Positions 18,016 through 26,869 of a DNA stretch of 64,000 bases are shown here, piece after piece. Under the pieces are notes generated by a model. It was not told the origin of the DNA, did no database searches, and saw only the letters and a list, made by a program, of their open reading frames with translations. Each line of letters starts with the position of its first letter. Position 1 is the first letter of the stretch. The stretch lies in the NCBI GenBank assembly GCA_963713965.1, contig OY970217.1, positions 1,302,001-1,366,000 of the forward strand. Reading direction: 5' to 3'. This DNA comes from CALAGB01 sp963713965. Its GTDB lineage: Bacteria; Chloroflexota; Chloroflexia; Thermomicrobiales; Thermomicrobiaceae. Both the position numbers and the translations under genes were made by a program.

Positions 18016-19065
18016 ATGCTGAAGAAGATCGGCGTTCTTGGACTTATCCACGATCACGTCTGGCAGCACATCGCCGAGATGGCCGAGCGCCACGACGTCA
18101 CCATCAGCGCAGCCGATCCAAACCAACCTCTTCTCGATAAGGCAGGTGAGACGTTCGGAGTAGAGAGCCTGTATGACGACTACTCGAGGCTGATGGAGAA
18201 GGAAACACCGGACGCCGTTCTGATCTTCGTTGACAATGCCGGATCGGCTTCGCTGGTTGAACTGGCAGCGTCATACGGCGTGCCCATGATGGTCGAGAAA
18301 CCGATGGCGGACAGTCTGGCCAACGCTGAACGGATGCGCGTGGCCGCCGTGAATGCGGGTGTGTCGCTCATGATCAACTGGCCCACCGCCTGGCAGCCCG
18401 CCATCCACAACGCGATTGAACTCGCCCAAGACGGTGCCGTGGGGGACGTCTACCGCTTCAGCTTCCGCGGCGGTCATCGCGGCCCAAAAGAGTACGGCTG
18501 CTCGCCCTACTTCTACGGCTGGCTCTACGATCGGGAGCGAAACGGCGCGGGTGCCTACAACGATTATTGTGGCTACGGCGCCAGCATGGCTCGCCTTCTC
18601 TGCGGCATGCCGAGTCGAGTCAGCGCGACCATCGGCCATCTAGTCAAGCCTGACATCGCGGTCGACGACAACGCCGCACTCACGTTGCGCTACCAGCACG
18701 CCATCGCGGTCATCGAGTCAACCTGGTCCGCCTCAGGACCGGTACCGGACGGCGGCCCGACAATCTGGGGACGTGGCGGAACTCTGACCGTACAGCGTGA
18801 CTCCGGCCGGCGCGAGGGAGACGTGCGTGGCGAAGGTGTCATCCGCCTCACGTCTGACGACGATCCTGATGGTCGCTTCATCGAGCCGCCTGATCTGCCG
18901 GAGGGTGAGCGGACAGCAGTGCAGTACTTCCTCAATCGGCTGTCGCATGACCTCCCGATCGACGGGTTGGTCAGCATGGAAGTTGGCCGTGACACACAGG
19001 AGATCCTCGAAGCCGGTCTGCTCTCCGAGCGGGACGGTCGAGTCATCTCCCTGCCGCTCACTTGA
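18016..19065 (+). CDS. Gfo/Idh/MocA family NAD(P)-dependent oxidoreductase
   Basis: Sugar or inositol dehydrogenase-like protein of 349 aa. N-terminal Rossmann domain (GVLGLIHDHVWQHI, about 6-20), the catalytic-site motif MVEKPMADS (Glu-Lys-Pro, about 94), and a C-terminal alpha/beta domain with GAYNDYCGYGASMARLL. The glycine-rich loop lacks the usual GxGxxG pattern, so cofactor binding may be altered. Lies 48 nt after the lactonase gene and 25 nt before a second member of the same family. Confidence 0.87.
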   Translation: MLKKIGVLGLIHDHVWQHIAEMAERHDVTISAADPNQPLLDKAGETFGVESLYDDYSRLMEKETPDAVLIFVDNAGSASLVELAASYGVPMMVEKPMADSLANAERMRVAAVNAGVSLMINWPTAWQPAIHNAIELAQDGAVGDVYRFSFRGGHRGPKEYGCSPYFYGWLYDRERNGAGAYNDYCGYGASMARLLCGMPSRVSATIGHLVKPDIAVDDNAALTLRYQHAIAVIESTWSASGPVPDGGPTIWGRGGTLTVQRDSGRREGDVRGEGVIRLTSDDDPDGRFIEPPDLPEGERTAVQYFLNRLSHDLPIDGLVSMEVGRDTQEILEAGLLSERDGRVISLPLT

Positions 19066-19090
19066 TCAAACCAGCGGAGAGGGGAAAGTG

Positions 19091-20347
19091 ATGGCTGTCC
19101 CAATACGCATCGGCATCGTCGGCTGCGGGCGGATTCTTCCCGCCCACCTACGCGGTTATCGGTTACTGCGAGAGGCTGGCTACGATGATTTCCGTATCAC
19201 GGCACTCGTCGCCCGCAAGCGCGACGATGCCCTGATGTTCCGGAGGCGCGGCGAAGGACCACCGCCTCGACCACCCGTCAGCCGCAATCCGAGCGACTCC
19301 CTGGCGGCTCCACATCTCTACGTCGGCGACTTCCAGCCGGAGATGGACGCCGAGGTCTTCACTGACGTCGGTGAGATGCTCGCTTCCGGTTTGGTCGATG
19401 CCGTCGACATCACGGCCTCGCTGCCAGTGCATCACACGGTCGGGTTGGCAGCACTCGCGAGCGGCAAGCATGTCATGGTCGAGAAACCGATCGCCGTGAC
19501 GGTCAAGTCAGCGATCCAGCTTGTCGAGACCGCCGAACGTGAGGGGCTGGCACTGGGCGTGATGGAGAACGTGCGATTCGAGCCAGACGTGCGGATAGCA
19601 CGTTGGGCCATCGAGCGGGGAGAACTTGGCGATATCCAGATGGTCGCCTCCATCTCGCTCGGGACCGCCGAGTGGTCACCCGATCGAGTCGTGGCTGACA
19701 CGCCGTGGCGACATCTGAAGATCGAGGCAGGAGGCGGCGCGTCGATCGATATCGGCGTCCATATGGCCCATCGGTTGCGTTATCTGGTCGGTGAGATCCG
19801 CGCGATGACATCCGTGACGCGAGTCTTTGAAACTGAGCGGGAGCTGCGCGATCCGGACGGTAACACCTTTGGACGATATCCAGCCGACGCCGACGACGCC
19901 TTCTTTGCCCTACCGGAATTCGAGAACGGTGCGGTCGGAACGCTCTCCTTTACCTGGGCCGGTCATGGTGAATCGACCGGCCTGCCGGGTGGGACGACTA
20001 TCTACGGCACACGCGGCTGCCTCAAGGGAGGCGTCTTGGTTCGCGACGAAGGCGACCGTATCGAACTGGCCGAGCTCTTTGAGCGCGAGGCAACCGACGA
20101 CGAACGCGAGCGGTACTTTCCACACGGCGTCAACGACCCGTTCGCATTGGCCTACCGCGATTGGCTTGCCGCCATCGCAGCCGGGCGCCGGCCGGAGATG
20201 AATGGTCGCGAAGCGTTGCGGGACCTGGCGACGGCGTTCTCCATCATGGAGTCATCGACCGCAGGGCAGCCTGTCCTCATCAAGGACGTTCTGAGCGGCG
20301 AGGTGAACGCCTACCAGCAGCCGATCGACGTACACTACGGGCTGTGA
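19091..20347 (+). CDS. Gfo/Idh/MocA family NAD(P)-dependent oxidoreductase
   Basis: Second dehydrogenase of the operon, 418 aa. The NAD(P) loop GIVGCGRILPAHLRGY (about 8-23) is canonical, MVEKPIAVTVKSA holds the Glu-Lys-Pro motif (about 131), and GGGASIDIGVHMAHRLRYL contains the usual His of the active site. It has an insert after residue 50 compared with smaller relatives. ATG 19091 follows GGAGAGGGGAAAGTG. It probably oxidises a sugar or sugar derivative together with the lactonase upstream. Confidence 0.9.
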   Translation: MAVPIRIGIVGCGRILPAHLRGYRLLREAGYDDFRITALVARKRDDALMFRRRGEGPPPRPPVSRNPSDSLAAPHLYVGDFQPEMDAEVFTDVGEMLASGLVDAVDITASLPVHHTVGLAALASGKHVMVEKPIAVTVKSAIQLVETAEREGLALGVMENVRFEPDVRIARWAIERGELGDIQMVASISLGTAEWSPDRVVADTPWRHLKIEAGGGASIDIGVHMAHRLRYLVGEIRAMTSVTRVFETERELRDPDGNTFGRYPADADDAFFALPEFENGAVGTLSFTWAGHGESTGLPGGTTIYGTRGCLKGGVLVRDEGDRIELAELFEREATDDERERYFPHGVNDPFALAYRDWLAAIAAGRRPEMNGREALRDLATAFSIMESSTAGQPVLIKDVLSGEVNAYQQPIDVHYGL

Positions 20348-20369
20348 TGCAGGTCGAGGAGACGGCTCA

Positions 20370-20738
20370 ATGATTATAGTCAGCTCAGTGGACGACTACA
20401 TCGCTGGCACGCCCGCAGACATTCAACCGAAGCTGCGGGAGATTCGGCGTGCCATTGTAGACGCCGTGCCGGAGGCGACCGAGAAGATCAGCTATCGGAT
20501 GCCCTTCTACGAGTTTCACGGCAAGCTGGTCTACTTCAACCTCGCCAAACGCCACATCAGCCTCTTCATTCCGACGCCGATCGTCGACGAGCATCGCGAG
20601 GACCTGGCCGGTTACCATGCGGTGCAGGCGACGATCCATCTGCCGCTGAACCAGGAATTGCCGATACCACTCATCCAGAAACTCGTCAAAGCCCGCGCGG
20701 CGAAGAACGTTGAAATGGCGCGATTCACTCCCGCGTGA
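20370..20738 (+). CDS. DUF1801 (YdhG/YdeI-like) protein
   Basis: Small protein of the DUF1801 family, sometimes linked with iron chaperones related to frataxin. Family features: VDDYIAGTPADIQPKLREIR at the N-terminus, PEATEKISYRMPFYEFHGKLVYF and HISLFIP in the core. GAGGAGAC lies 8 nt before ATG 20370. It follows the dehydrogenase operon by 22 nt but probably has an unrelated role. Confidence 0.85.
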   Translation: MIIVSSVDDYIAGTPADIQPKLREIRRAIVDAVPEATEKISYRMPFYEFHGKLVYFNLAKRHISLFIPTPIVDEHREDLAGYHAVQATIHLPLNQELPIPLIQKLVKARAAKNVEMARFTPA

Positions 20739-20774
20739 GCGCCGGCTCGAACGCCCGGTTGATCGACTGCCCCG

Positions 20775-21647
20775 CTACGGGTTCCCGCTGAACGTATCGC
20801 AGGCACTCATGTCTCCCGTTTGGTAGCCGGTGGTGAACCACGTCTCTCGTTGAGCTGATGATCCGTGGGTCCAGGTTTCGGGGTTCACCTGTCCCTGAAA
20901 CTCCTGTTGAATCCGGTCGTCTCCGACCGCTGCCGCCGCGTTCAATCCGTCGGCAATGTCCGCCTGGCTCAACTGCGTCAGGTAGCCGGTCTCCGTCGCA
21001 TGATTGGCCCAGACGCCTGCGTAGCAGTCGGCCTGCAGTTCGACCCGCACCGAGGCGCTCGTCGCTCCCTGCGTGTCGTTGCCGATTCGATCGAGAATAC
21101 CGGTGAGGTCCTGCACGTGGTGACCGTATTCATGTGCAAGCACATAGGCCTCGGCGAACGGACCGCCCTGCGCGCCAAACTGTGTGCGCAGTTCGTCGAA
21201 AAACCCGAGATCGAGATAAACAAACTTATCCGCCGGACAGTAAAATGGTCCGACCTGAGTGGTCGCCGTGCCGCATCCCGTGGATGTCGAATCGGTGAAG
21301 AGCACAGTCTGCGAGCGACTGTACTGGACGCCGCGTTGAGCGAGCGCGTCGTTCCAGTATTGCTGGATGCTGTCGACGTAGGCAACGATGCGGCAATCCT
21401 GGCTCTGCTCGGCATCGGCGCCGGTCTGGCAGTTGGCCGCCAGGTTTCCACCTGAAATTCCTGCGTTCGGGTCGGTCGATTGCGAGGGACCATTGACGTC
21501 GATCGGAACCCCGAAGATCAACGACAGGACCAGTGCGATGATCGTTACTGCGCCACCTGCTCCACCAACCGCGACTCCCTTGCCGATCCCGCGCCGATCT
21601 TGAACTTCAGAGGTGTCGAGCCTGGCATTACGATTGAATACAGGCAT
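20775..21647 (-). CDS. Neutral zinc metallopeptidase, YpfJ family
   Basis: Membrane-anchored peptidase of the putative neutral zinc metallopeptidase family. One transmembrane helix (about 20-45) follows a short cytoplasmic N-terminus; the external domain has the zinc motif HEYGHHVQ (about 172-179), the downstream ELQADCYAGVWANH with the third ligand, and several Cys. Start ATG 21647 is fixed by GGAGGGGAGAGC directly upstream. Family members are widespread and poorly characterised. Confidence 0.9.
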   Translation of the reverse strand: MPVFNRNARLDTSEVQDRRGIGKGVAVGGAGGAVTIIALVLSLIFGVPIDVNGPSQSTDPNAGISGGNLAANCQTGADAEQSQDCRIVAYVDSIQQYWNDALAQRGVQYSRSQTVLFTDSTSTGCGTATTQVGPFYCPADKFVYLDLGFFDELRTQFGAQGGPFAEAYVLAHEYGHHVQDLTGILDRIGNDTQGATSASVRVELQADCYAGVWANHATETGYLTQLSQADIADGLNAAAAVGDDRIQQEFQGQVNPETWTHGSSAQRETWFTTGYQTGDMSACDTFSGNP

Positions 21648-21845
21648 GCTCTCCCCTCCACGTTGTGTCGACATTCGCTCCAAGGCAACGATTTCGAGCC
21701 AGCGAAGAAGGACTCACACACATCACGCGTCCAGTCGTCGCGCTGAAAGGTGAGGTGACGTGGTGTCCATTATCACATTGCGCGCCGCTCTCGAATTATG
21801 CATCCTGCGTGCCCGCACTCACGACGGCCCGCCACTTCTGTACGG

Positions 21846-21861
21846 GCGACGCATGCGTCGC
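21846..21861. repeat. REP-like palindrome, GACGC core
   Basis: Perfect 16-bp palindrome GCGACGCATGCGTCGC. It has the same core as the unit at 22207-22226. Confidence 0.7.
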
Positions 21862-21894
21862 GCACATCATCAGCTCGCGCGTCACTGGTCCGGT

Positions 21895-21920
21895 GGTAGG
21901 GGCGAAGCTTGCCTTCGCCC
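21895..21920 (+). repeat. REP-like hairpin, copy A
   Basis: GGTAG followed by an 8-bp stem GGGCGAAG / CTTCGCCC with loop CTTGC. A partly decayed copy lies at 22014-22035, and an exact reverse complement of all 26 nt lies at 22130-22155. Confidence 0.8.
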
Positions 21921-22013
21921 TCGTGAAGCGGCTATCCGCGACGCCGGTATGCACTTTGCAGCCACGCCCGGTGTTCCGTCTCATCCAGGAGTCATTGCCA
22001 CATAGACGTGATA

Positions 22014-22035
22014 GGGACGAAGCTCGCCTTCGCCC
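22014..22035 (+). repeat. REP-like hairpin, decayed copy of A
   Basis: Same sequence as the copy at 21899-21920 but with an A inserted in the GGG run and one loop change, so the stem is interrupted. Confidence 0.6.
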
Positions 22036-22129
22036 GAATAGAACGGCGATGATCCCGCAGTGGGTGTGATTACTGGGATCGTGGCGTGACAGGCGGATCC
22101 GGCCTTGCGATTGGCCGGCCGGGTTGGGT

Positions 22130-22155
22130 GGGCGAAGGCAAGCTTCGCCCCTACC
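22130..22155 (-). repeat. REP-like hairpin, inverted exact copy of A
   Basis: 26 nt that are the exact reverse complement of 21895-21920, including the flanking CTACC. The two copies could also pair with each other over 26 bp. Confidence 0.8.
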
Positions 22156-22206
22156 GAGGTGTCGGAATGGGAAACCATTAGAAGGATTGGAGCGCGCGAC
22201 CGTGGT

Positions 22207-22226
22207 GGGCGACGCATGCGTCGCCC
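22207..22226. repeat. REP-like perfect 20-bp palindrome
   Basis: GGGCGACGCATGCGTCGCCC reads the same on both strands. It is a longer form of the unit at 21846. Confidence 0.8.
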
Positions 22227-22243
22227 GTACAACGGATGCGGGA

Positions 22244-24274
22244 TTAGACGCGGACAGTCAACTCCTCCTCACGAATGGCGTCAACCACCCCTGCAATCTC
22301 GCCGGGGAGCACGGTTTCACCGCTATCGAAGCGCTGCTGCAGACGCTCGAAGAGCCGAGTGCGCAGGAAGTTGCGCATGGTGGTCTGGTAGTCATTCGTC
22401 GCAGCGAAGATGGCGTCCTGCAGATCTGGCGTCCAGCGGCGTTCGTAGGCATCCCGCTCGGGACCGAAGTCGAAATCCGGGAGGTTCTCACCACGCTTCG
22501 CGCGAAGCTCGGAGCGTAGCATGGACGTCGCTGTTTCATCGACCTGATCGCCCTCGATAACGACGCCGTATTCGTCGCGTGCGCTCTCGAGCGTGACCAG
22601 TTCATCGAGAACGTCGTCCAACACCCACTCGGTTGGTCGCGCCAACGAATCGCCGTAGCCGCCGCCACCTTGCGCGCCGATGTAGACGCGATCGCCAGGT
22701 TCCAGATAAAGGACGTCGATCTTGCCGACGTTTCTCGCGCGATTGGTTCCAGGGTTGAGCGTGGTGAATCCAGTTGTTCCCGCTTTGCCGCCCAGACGAC
22801 CCCAGGGACGGAAGGTGTAGCGCTCCATCCCGCGCGCCGTGACGACACTGTTGGGCGGGAAGACTTTTAACTCCAACTCCACGCCGACACCGCCCCGATA
22901 ATACCCGGCACCGCCGCTGTTCTCACGCAGGCAATAACGGCTGACGAGGACCGGCACTTCCTGCTCGATGCTCTCGGTCGGGACGTTCTTGAGGTAGCCC
23001 ATAGCGACGTCTACGCCGTCGAGGCCGTCCTTCATTGGCCGACCGCCGGAGCCTCCGGCCAGCGGCTGAACCACGCTCACCTTGGTGCCACCGGTCTCTG
23101 GATCCGGCACCGAGACGAGCAGGATCGAGCCCTGATTGGAGCCCGCGGCGTTGATCTTGTCGGGAAGCGCCTGACCCAGCGCGCCGAGGATGGCGTCGAA
23201 CACCCGGAACATCAATGCCGCGCGCACGCCGTACGAGGCGCGTGGCTCCGGATTGAGCATGCTCCCCTTGGGCAAGATGTACTTCAGCGGGCGCACCGCG
23301 CCGCTGTTCAGGATCATGTCGGACGCTAACGTGCGCAGTACGCTGACCAGACTGAAGGAGATCATCCAGTGGCCGTCTTTGCCGCCCGTCGCCATGTTGA
23401 AGGCGGCTTGCACTTGTGGATCAGTGCCGGTGAAATCGAGGATGATGTCCGTCCCCTTGACCGTCAGCGCCAGCTTGATGCGCTGCAGTCGACCAGGGAT
23501 GACGTGGTCGATCTCCAGGTAGTCGTCGAAGTGATAGGTGCCGTCCGGCATGTCGTCGATGACTCGTCGCGCTTGAGCCTCAGCGTAATCGAGGACGTTG
23601 TCGATGCCGTTGCGCACGACGTCGGAGCCGTAGCGGTCGATCAGATCGTGGATACGACGCTCGGCAGTGTTCAGCCCAGCCAGCTGCGCCTTGATGTCGC
23701 CCCAATTGAGCTCCGGGATGCGGCAGTTCGCCATCAAAATCGAGAGGACCTCGTGGTTGATCTTCCCCTCGGACATCAAATGCACCGGCGGATATACCAC
23801 GCCCTCCTGGAAGGTTTCGGAGTTGGATGGCGCGATGCTGCCAGGCACCCGGCCACCGACGTCTGAGAAGTGGATGAAGCTCCAGGCGAAGCAAATCAGC
23901 TCACCCTTATCGAAGATCGGCTTCCAAATATAGATGTCGGGCAAGTGGGTGGCCATGCCGCCGGTGCTGACGGGGTCGTTCGAGAGAAAGACGTCTCCTT
24001 CATGCCAGCCGCCCAACTTTTCCTCGACGTATTGCAGTACGTCCTGCAGGGGCAGCCCGACCATCAAATGCACGCCAACACGATAGGGCGTGGCGAAGAC
24101 CTCACCCTGCTTACTGGCCAGTGCCACGCCGAAATCGCCCGTCTCCTTGACGAAGACCGTGTGGCCGGTTCGTAACACTACGTAGCCCATTTCGTCCACA
24201 ATAGCCTGGAATCGATTTCGTAGCACCTCGAGCAAAACTCTGTCGGTTCCGGTTACCTGAGCCTGGTCTGTCAC
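22244..24274 (-). CDS. hyuB: Hydantoinase B / oxoprolinase family protein
   Basis: Large-subunit type B of ATP-dependent hydantoinases, 5-oxoprolinases and acetone carboxylases, 676 aa. Typical elements: VLLEVLRNRFQAIVDEMGYV at the start, FLSNDPVSTGGMATHLPD (about 95-112), the Gly-rich PLAGGSGGRPMKDG in the middle and GGGYGDSLARP toward the end. Start GTG 24274 with GAGAGG 8 nt upstream. It lies 42 nt after hyuA on the same strand and surely forms a complex with it. Whether the substrate is N-methylhydantoin, hydantoin or oxoproline cannot be told. Confidence 0.93.
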   Translation of the reverse strand: MTDQAQVTGTDRVLLEVLRNRFQAIVDEMGYVVLRTGHTVFVKETGDFGVALASKQGEVFATPYRVGVHLMVGLPLQDVLQYVEEKLGGWHEGDVFLSNDPVSTGGMATHLPDIYIWKPIFDKGELICFAWSFIHFSDVGGRVPGSIAPSNSETFQEGVVYPPVHLMSEGKINHEVLSILMANCRIPELNWGDIKAQLAGLNTAERRIHDLIDRYGSDVVRNGIDNVLDYAEAQARRVIDDMPDGTYHFDDYLEIDHVIPGRLQRIKLALTVKGTDIILDFTGTDPQVQAAFNMATGGKDGHWMISFSLVSVLRTLASDMILNSGAVRPLKYILPKGSMLNPEPRASYGVRAALMFRVFDAILGALGQALPDKINAAGSNQGSILLVSVPDPETGGTKVSVVQPLAGGSGGRPMKDGLDGVDVAMGYLKNVPTESIEQEVPVLVSRYCLRENSGGAGYYRGGVGVELELKVFPPNSVVTARGMERYTFRPWGRLGGKAGTTGFTTLNPGTNRARNVGKIDVLYLEPGDRVYIGAQGGGGYGDSLARPTEWVLDDVLDELVTLESARDEYGVVIEGDQVDETATSMLRSELRAKRGENLPDFDFGPERDAYERRWTPDLQDAIFAATNDYQTTMRNFLRTRLFERLQQRFDSGETVLPGEIAGVVDAIREEELTVRV

Positions 24275-24316
24275 CCTTTGCCGCCTCTCAATGCGTCCCG
24301 TTGAAGTCGGAGCGAC

Positions 24317-26380
24317 TTAGTCGACCCGAGTGCCGATGACGTTGTGCTGACTGTCGATCTCGAGTCGAAATCCTGGTGTGACCAGGATGGTGCTGTCGTA
24401 TTGCTCGATGATGCAGGGTCCGTCCAACAGCATACCGGGGCTGAGCTGATCGCGTTCGTAGACCGGCGCCTCCCAGGCTGGTGTGGCCAGCCGCACCGTG
24501 CGCGTTCCGACCGGCTGTGGCGCATCACGAGTCGCGCTTGCGGGCGCTGCGTCGTTCTCCATCGATGGTTTGACCGTTTGACCGACGATCTGCACCCGGA
24601 TGCTGATGATCTCGGTCTCGGCGCCTTCGTCGCTATGCCCGTAGATCTGCTCGTAGTGGCGGTGATAGCCGTCGAGAAGCGCATCGATCCCGGCTGACGT
24701 TGAGAGGTCGTCCGGCACCGGGATGGTCAGCTCGAAGGATTGGCCACGATAGCGCATGTCCGCGCTGCGAACCAGATGCATGCCGGCCAGATCGGACTCT
24801 TCGATGTTCTGCTGCGCCAGCCAGGAGCGTGCCTCTTGTTCGATCTCGGCGAACTCGCGTTCTAGTGTGGCTGGCTCGAGCTCGCTCAGACGCAGATAGA
24901 GAGTGCGGATGAAATCGGAACGGAAGTCGGCCATCAGGCAACCGAGCGCGCACAGAACGCCCGGGGTCGGCGGGACGATGACGCAGTCGATGCCGACCTC
25001 CCGCGCCAGCATGAAGGCGTGGGTGGGACCGGCGCCGCCGAAGGCCAGCAGCGCGAAATCACGCGCGTCGACTCCCTGGCGGGCCATGAGCGGGATGAAC
25101 TCGGCATACATGTTGGCGGTGGCGACGTTGAGGACGTAGCGCGCGGCCTGTTGCGCATCGCAACCCAGACGCTCGCCAATTTCGCTGAGCGCCGCATGCG
25201 ACAGTTCAGGCTGCAAGGTCAGCTCGCCTCCAAGGAAGTGAGCTGCGTCGATGATGCCGAGCTCAACGTAAGCATCCGTGACGGTCGGCTCGGTGCCGCC
25301 GCGGCCATAGCAGGCGGGGCCGGGGCTGGAACCGACGCTGCGTGGTCCCACCTTGAGGACCCGCTCGGCGTCGATCCAGGCGACCGAGCCGCCACCCGCG
25401 CCGATCGACGAGACATCGACTGCCGGCATGGTCACCGGGAACTCGCCGACGTGGTTCTCGGTCGAATAGCTGACCTCGCCATTGATGACCGAGACGTCGG
25501 CGCTGGTGCCACCCATGTCGAAGGCGATGACGCGTGGATGGGCGCTCTGCCGCGCGATGGTTGCGGCTCCGATGACACCCGATGCCGGACCGGAGAGGAG
25601 GGTTTCAACCGGGACCTTAGCTGCGCTGCTCGCCGTCATGATGCCGCCGTTGGACTTTGTCGAATAGACCGGCGTGCTCATGCCCGCCTCACGTAGCTCA
25701 CGTTCGAGGGAGGTGAAATACTCCTCCATCCGCTGGCCAACGTGGGCGTTCATGACCGCCACCAGCGTCCGCTCATACTCGCGGAACTGGGGCCAAATCT
25801 CACTGGAGGTGCAGACGTAGACGTCGGGCAGAATCTGCTTGATGCGCTCTTTGGCGGCGTATTCGTGGGCCGGATTGCGGTAGCTATGAAGGAAGGCGAT
25901 GGCCAGCGTCTCGACGCCTTTCGCCACCAGATCGCGAGCCGCTTTTTCCACCTGATCGAGGTCGAGCGGGATGTAAACGCTGCCATCAACCAGTAAGCGC
26001 TCCCGTACCTCGCGCACATGACGCCGCGGCGCCAGTGGTACCGGTTTGTCGCTATAGAGCTGGCTTGGGTCTTCAAGACGCAGTCGTCGCAATTCGAGGA
26101 TGTCGCGGTAGCCTTCGGTCACCAGCAGACCGACCTTCGCTCCGCTGCGTTGGATGAGCGTGTTGACGGCGAGTGTCGTGCCGTGAACGAAGGAGACGAT
26201 ATCCGCTGCATCGAGATTGTAGTCGTGGGTGAGTCGCTGTAGACCTTCAAGTATCGCGTCGGATGGATGATCAGGCGTTGAGGCGATCTTCACCAGGTTG
26301 TAGCTGCCCGTAACTTCGTCCATAAGCAAAAAATCGGTGAACGTTCCACCGATGTCGACGCCGAGCCGGTATCTCCCCAT
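24317..26380 (-). CDS. hyuA: Hydantoinase A / oxoprolinase family protein
   Basis: ATP-binding subunit A of the hydantoinase/oxoprolinase complex, 687 aa. The sugar-kinase-like phosphate loop LGVDIGGTFTDFLLMDE is at about 6-22, VHGTTLAVNTLIQRSGA at about 65-82, and a second ATPase motif FDMGGTSADVSVI at about 290. The C-terminal beta domain ends with GPCIIEQYDSTILVTPG. Start ATG 26380 with GGGGAAGAG upstream. The pair hydrolyses a cyclic amide at the cost of ATP. Confidence 0.94.
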   Translation of the reverse strand: MGRYRLGVDIGGTFTDFLLMDEVTGSYNLVKIASTPDHPSDAILEGLQRLTHDYNLDAADIVSFVHGTTLAVNTLIQRSGAKVGLLVTEGYRDILELRRLRLEDPSQLYSDKPVPLAPRRHVREVRERLLVDGSVYIPLDLDQVEKAARDLVAKGVETLAIAFLHSYRNPAHEYAAKERIKQILPDVYVCTSSEIWPQFREYERTLVAVMNAHVGQRMEEYFTSLERELREAGMSTPVYSTKSNGGIMTASSAAKVPVETLLSGPASGVIGAATIARQSAHPRVIAFDMGGTSADVSVINGEVSYSTENHVGEFPVTMPAVDVSSIGAGGGSVAWIDAERVLKVGPRSVGSSPGPACYGRGGTEPTVTDAYVELGIIDAAHFLGGELTLQPELSHAALSEIGERLGCDAQQAARYVLNVATANMYAEFIPLMARQGVDARDFALLAFGGAGPTHAFMLAREVGIDCVIVPPTPGVLCALGCLMADFRSDFIRTLYLRLSELEPATLEREFAEIEQEARSWLAQQNIEESDLAGMHLVRSADMRYRGQSFELTIPVPDDLSTSAGIDALLDGYHRHYEQIYGHSDEGAETEIISIRVQIVGQTVKPSMENDAAPASATRDAPQPVGTRTVRLATPAWEAPVYERDQLSPGMLLDGPCIIEQYDSTILVTPGFRLEIDSQHNVIGTRVD

Positions 26381-26612
26381 GTGCTCTCTTCCCCGCGAAT
26401 AATTGTGGACGCGTAGCCGCGATCAAATCCGATATACACTCGCCCAATGTCCCCGCATCGGACGCTGATATATCCACGCCGTACTATCCACGTCCTGGGG
26501 GTGGGGCGCAAGTGTCGCTCTCGTGACGTACAGCACTTGACTGTATCGATAGTCCTGCTCGCGTACAGTGGCATCACTGGGAACGATCGATTTGCGACGA
26601 AAGGGGTCTCAG

Positions 26613-26720
26613 ATGTCGATGTTGAGCTTCGGATCGATCAAGGCCGAGGTTACGACTAGCGGCTTCGAGAAGTGGATCGATATCGACTCGGCGCCACCAC
26701 CAAAGCCAAAAGGGACGTAA
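26613..26720 (+). CDS. Possible 35-aa small protein
   Basis: Short frame between hyuA and the dioxygenase gene, on the opposite strand to both. ATG 26613 has AAAGGGG 6 nt upstream, the frame is read to TAA at 26718, and the peptide (MSMLSFGSIKAEV...FEKWIDIDSAPPPKPKGT) has mixed polar and aromatic residues with a Pro/Lys-rich end, unlike a random GC-rich frame. A GC-rich inverted repeat (CCCGG-a-CGAG / CTCG-CCGGG, near 26761-26782) follows and could end the transcript. I know no family. It could also be chance or a gene remnant. Confidence 0.4.
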   Translation: MSMLSFGSIKAEVTTSGFEKWIDIDSAPPPKPKGT

Positions 26721-26869
26721 TCCTGACCGACCGTCCGTCCATGACAATCGACACCAAACCTCCCCGGACGAGACTCGCCCGGGAAGGTTCTCATGCTGTT
26801 CAATTCATGTGTGGATGATCGGCAGGGCCACAGGTAGTTGTCTACTCCAGTCTTGTTGGCCGCCGCCCT

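Larger units (their letters stand above)
21648..22243. other. Intergenic repeat island
   Basis: Between the metallopeptidase and HyuB genes. Open frames here are not convincing. The stretch carries five palindromic repeat units described in the next entries; it is a hot spot for them. Confidence 0.7.

Noticed and set aside
18797..19090. 98-codon N-terminal extension of the second Gfo/Idh gene, overlapping the first
   Set aside because: The Rossmann strand starts right after ATG 19091, which has a ribosome binding site.
24309..25696. Plus-strand frames opposite hyuA and hyuB
   Set aside because: They are shadows in high-GC DNA; hyuA and hyuB on the minus strand have complete family motifs.
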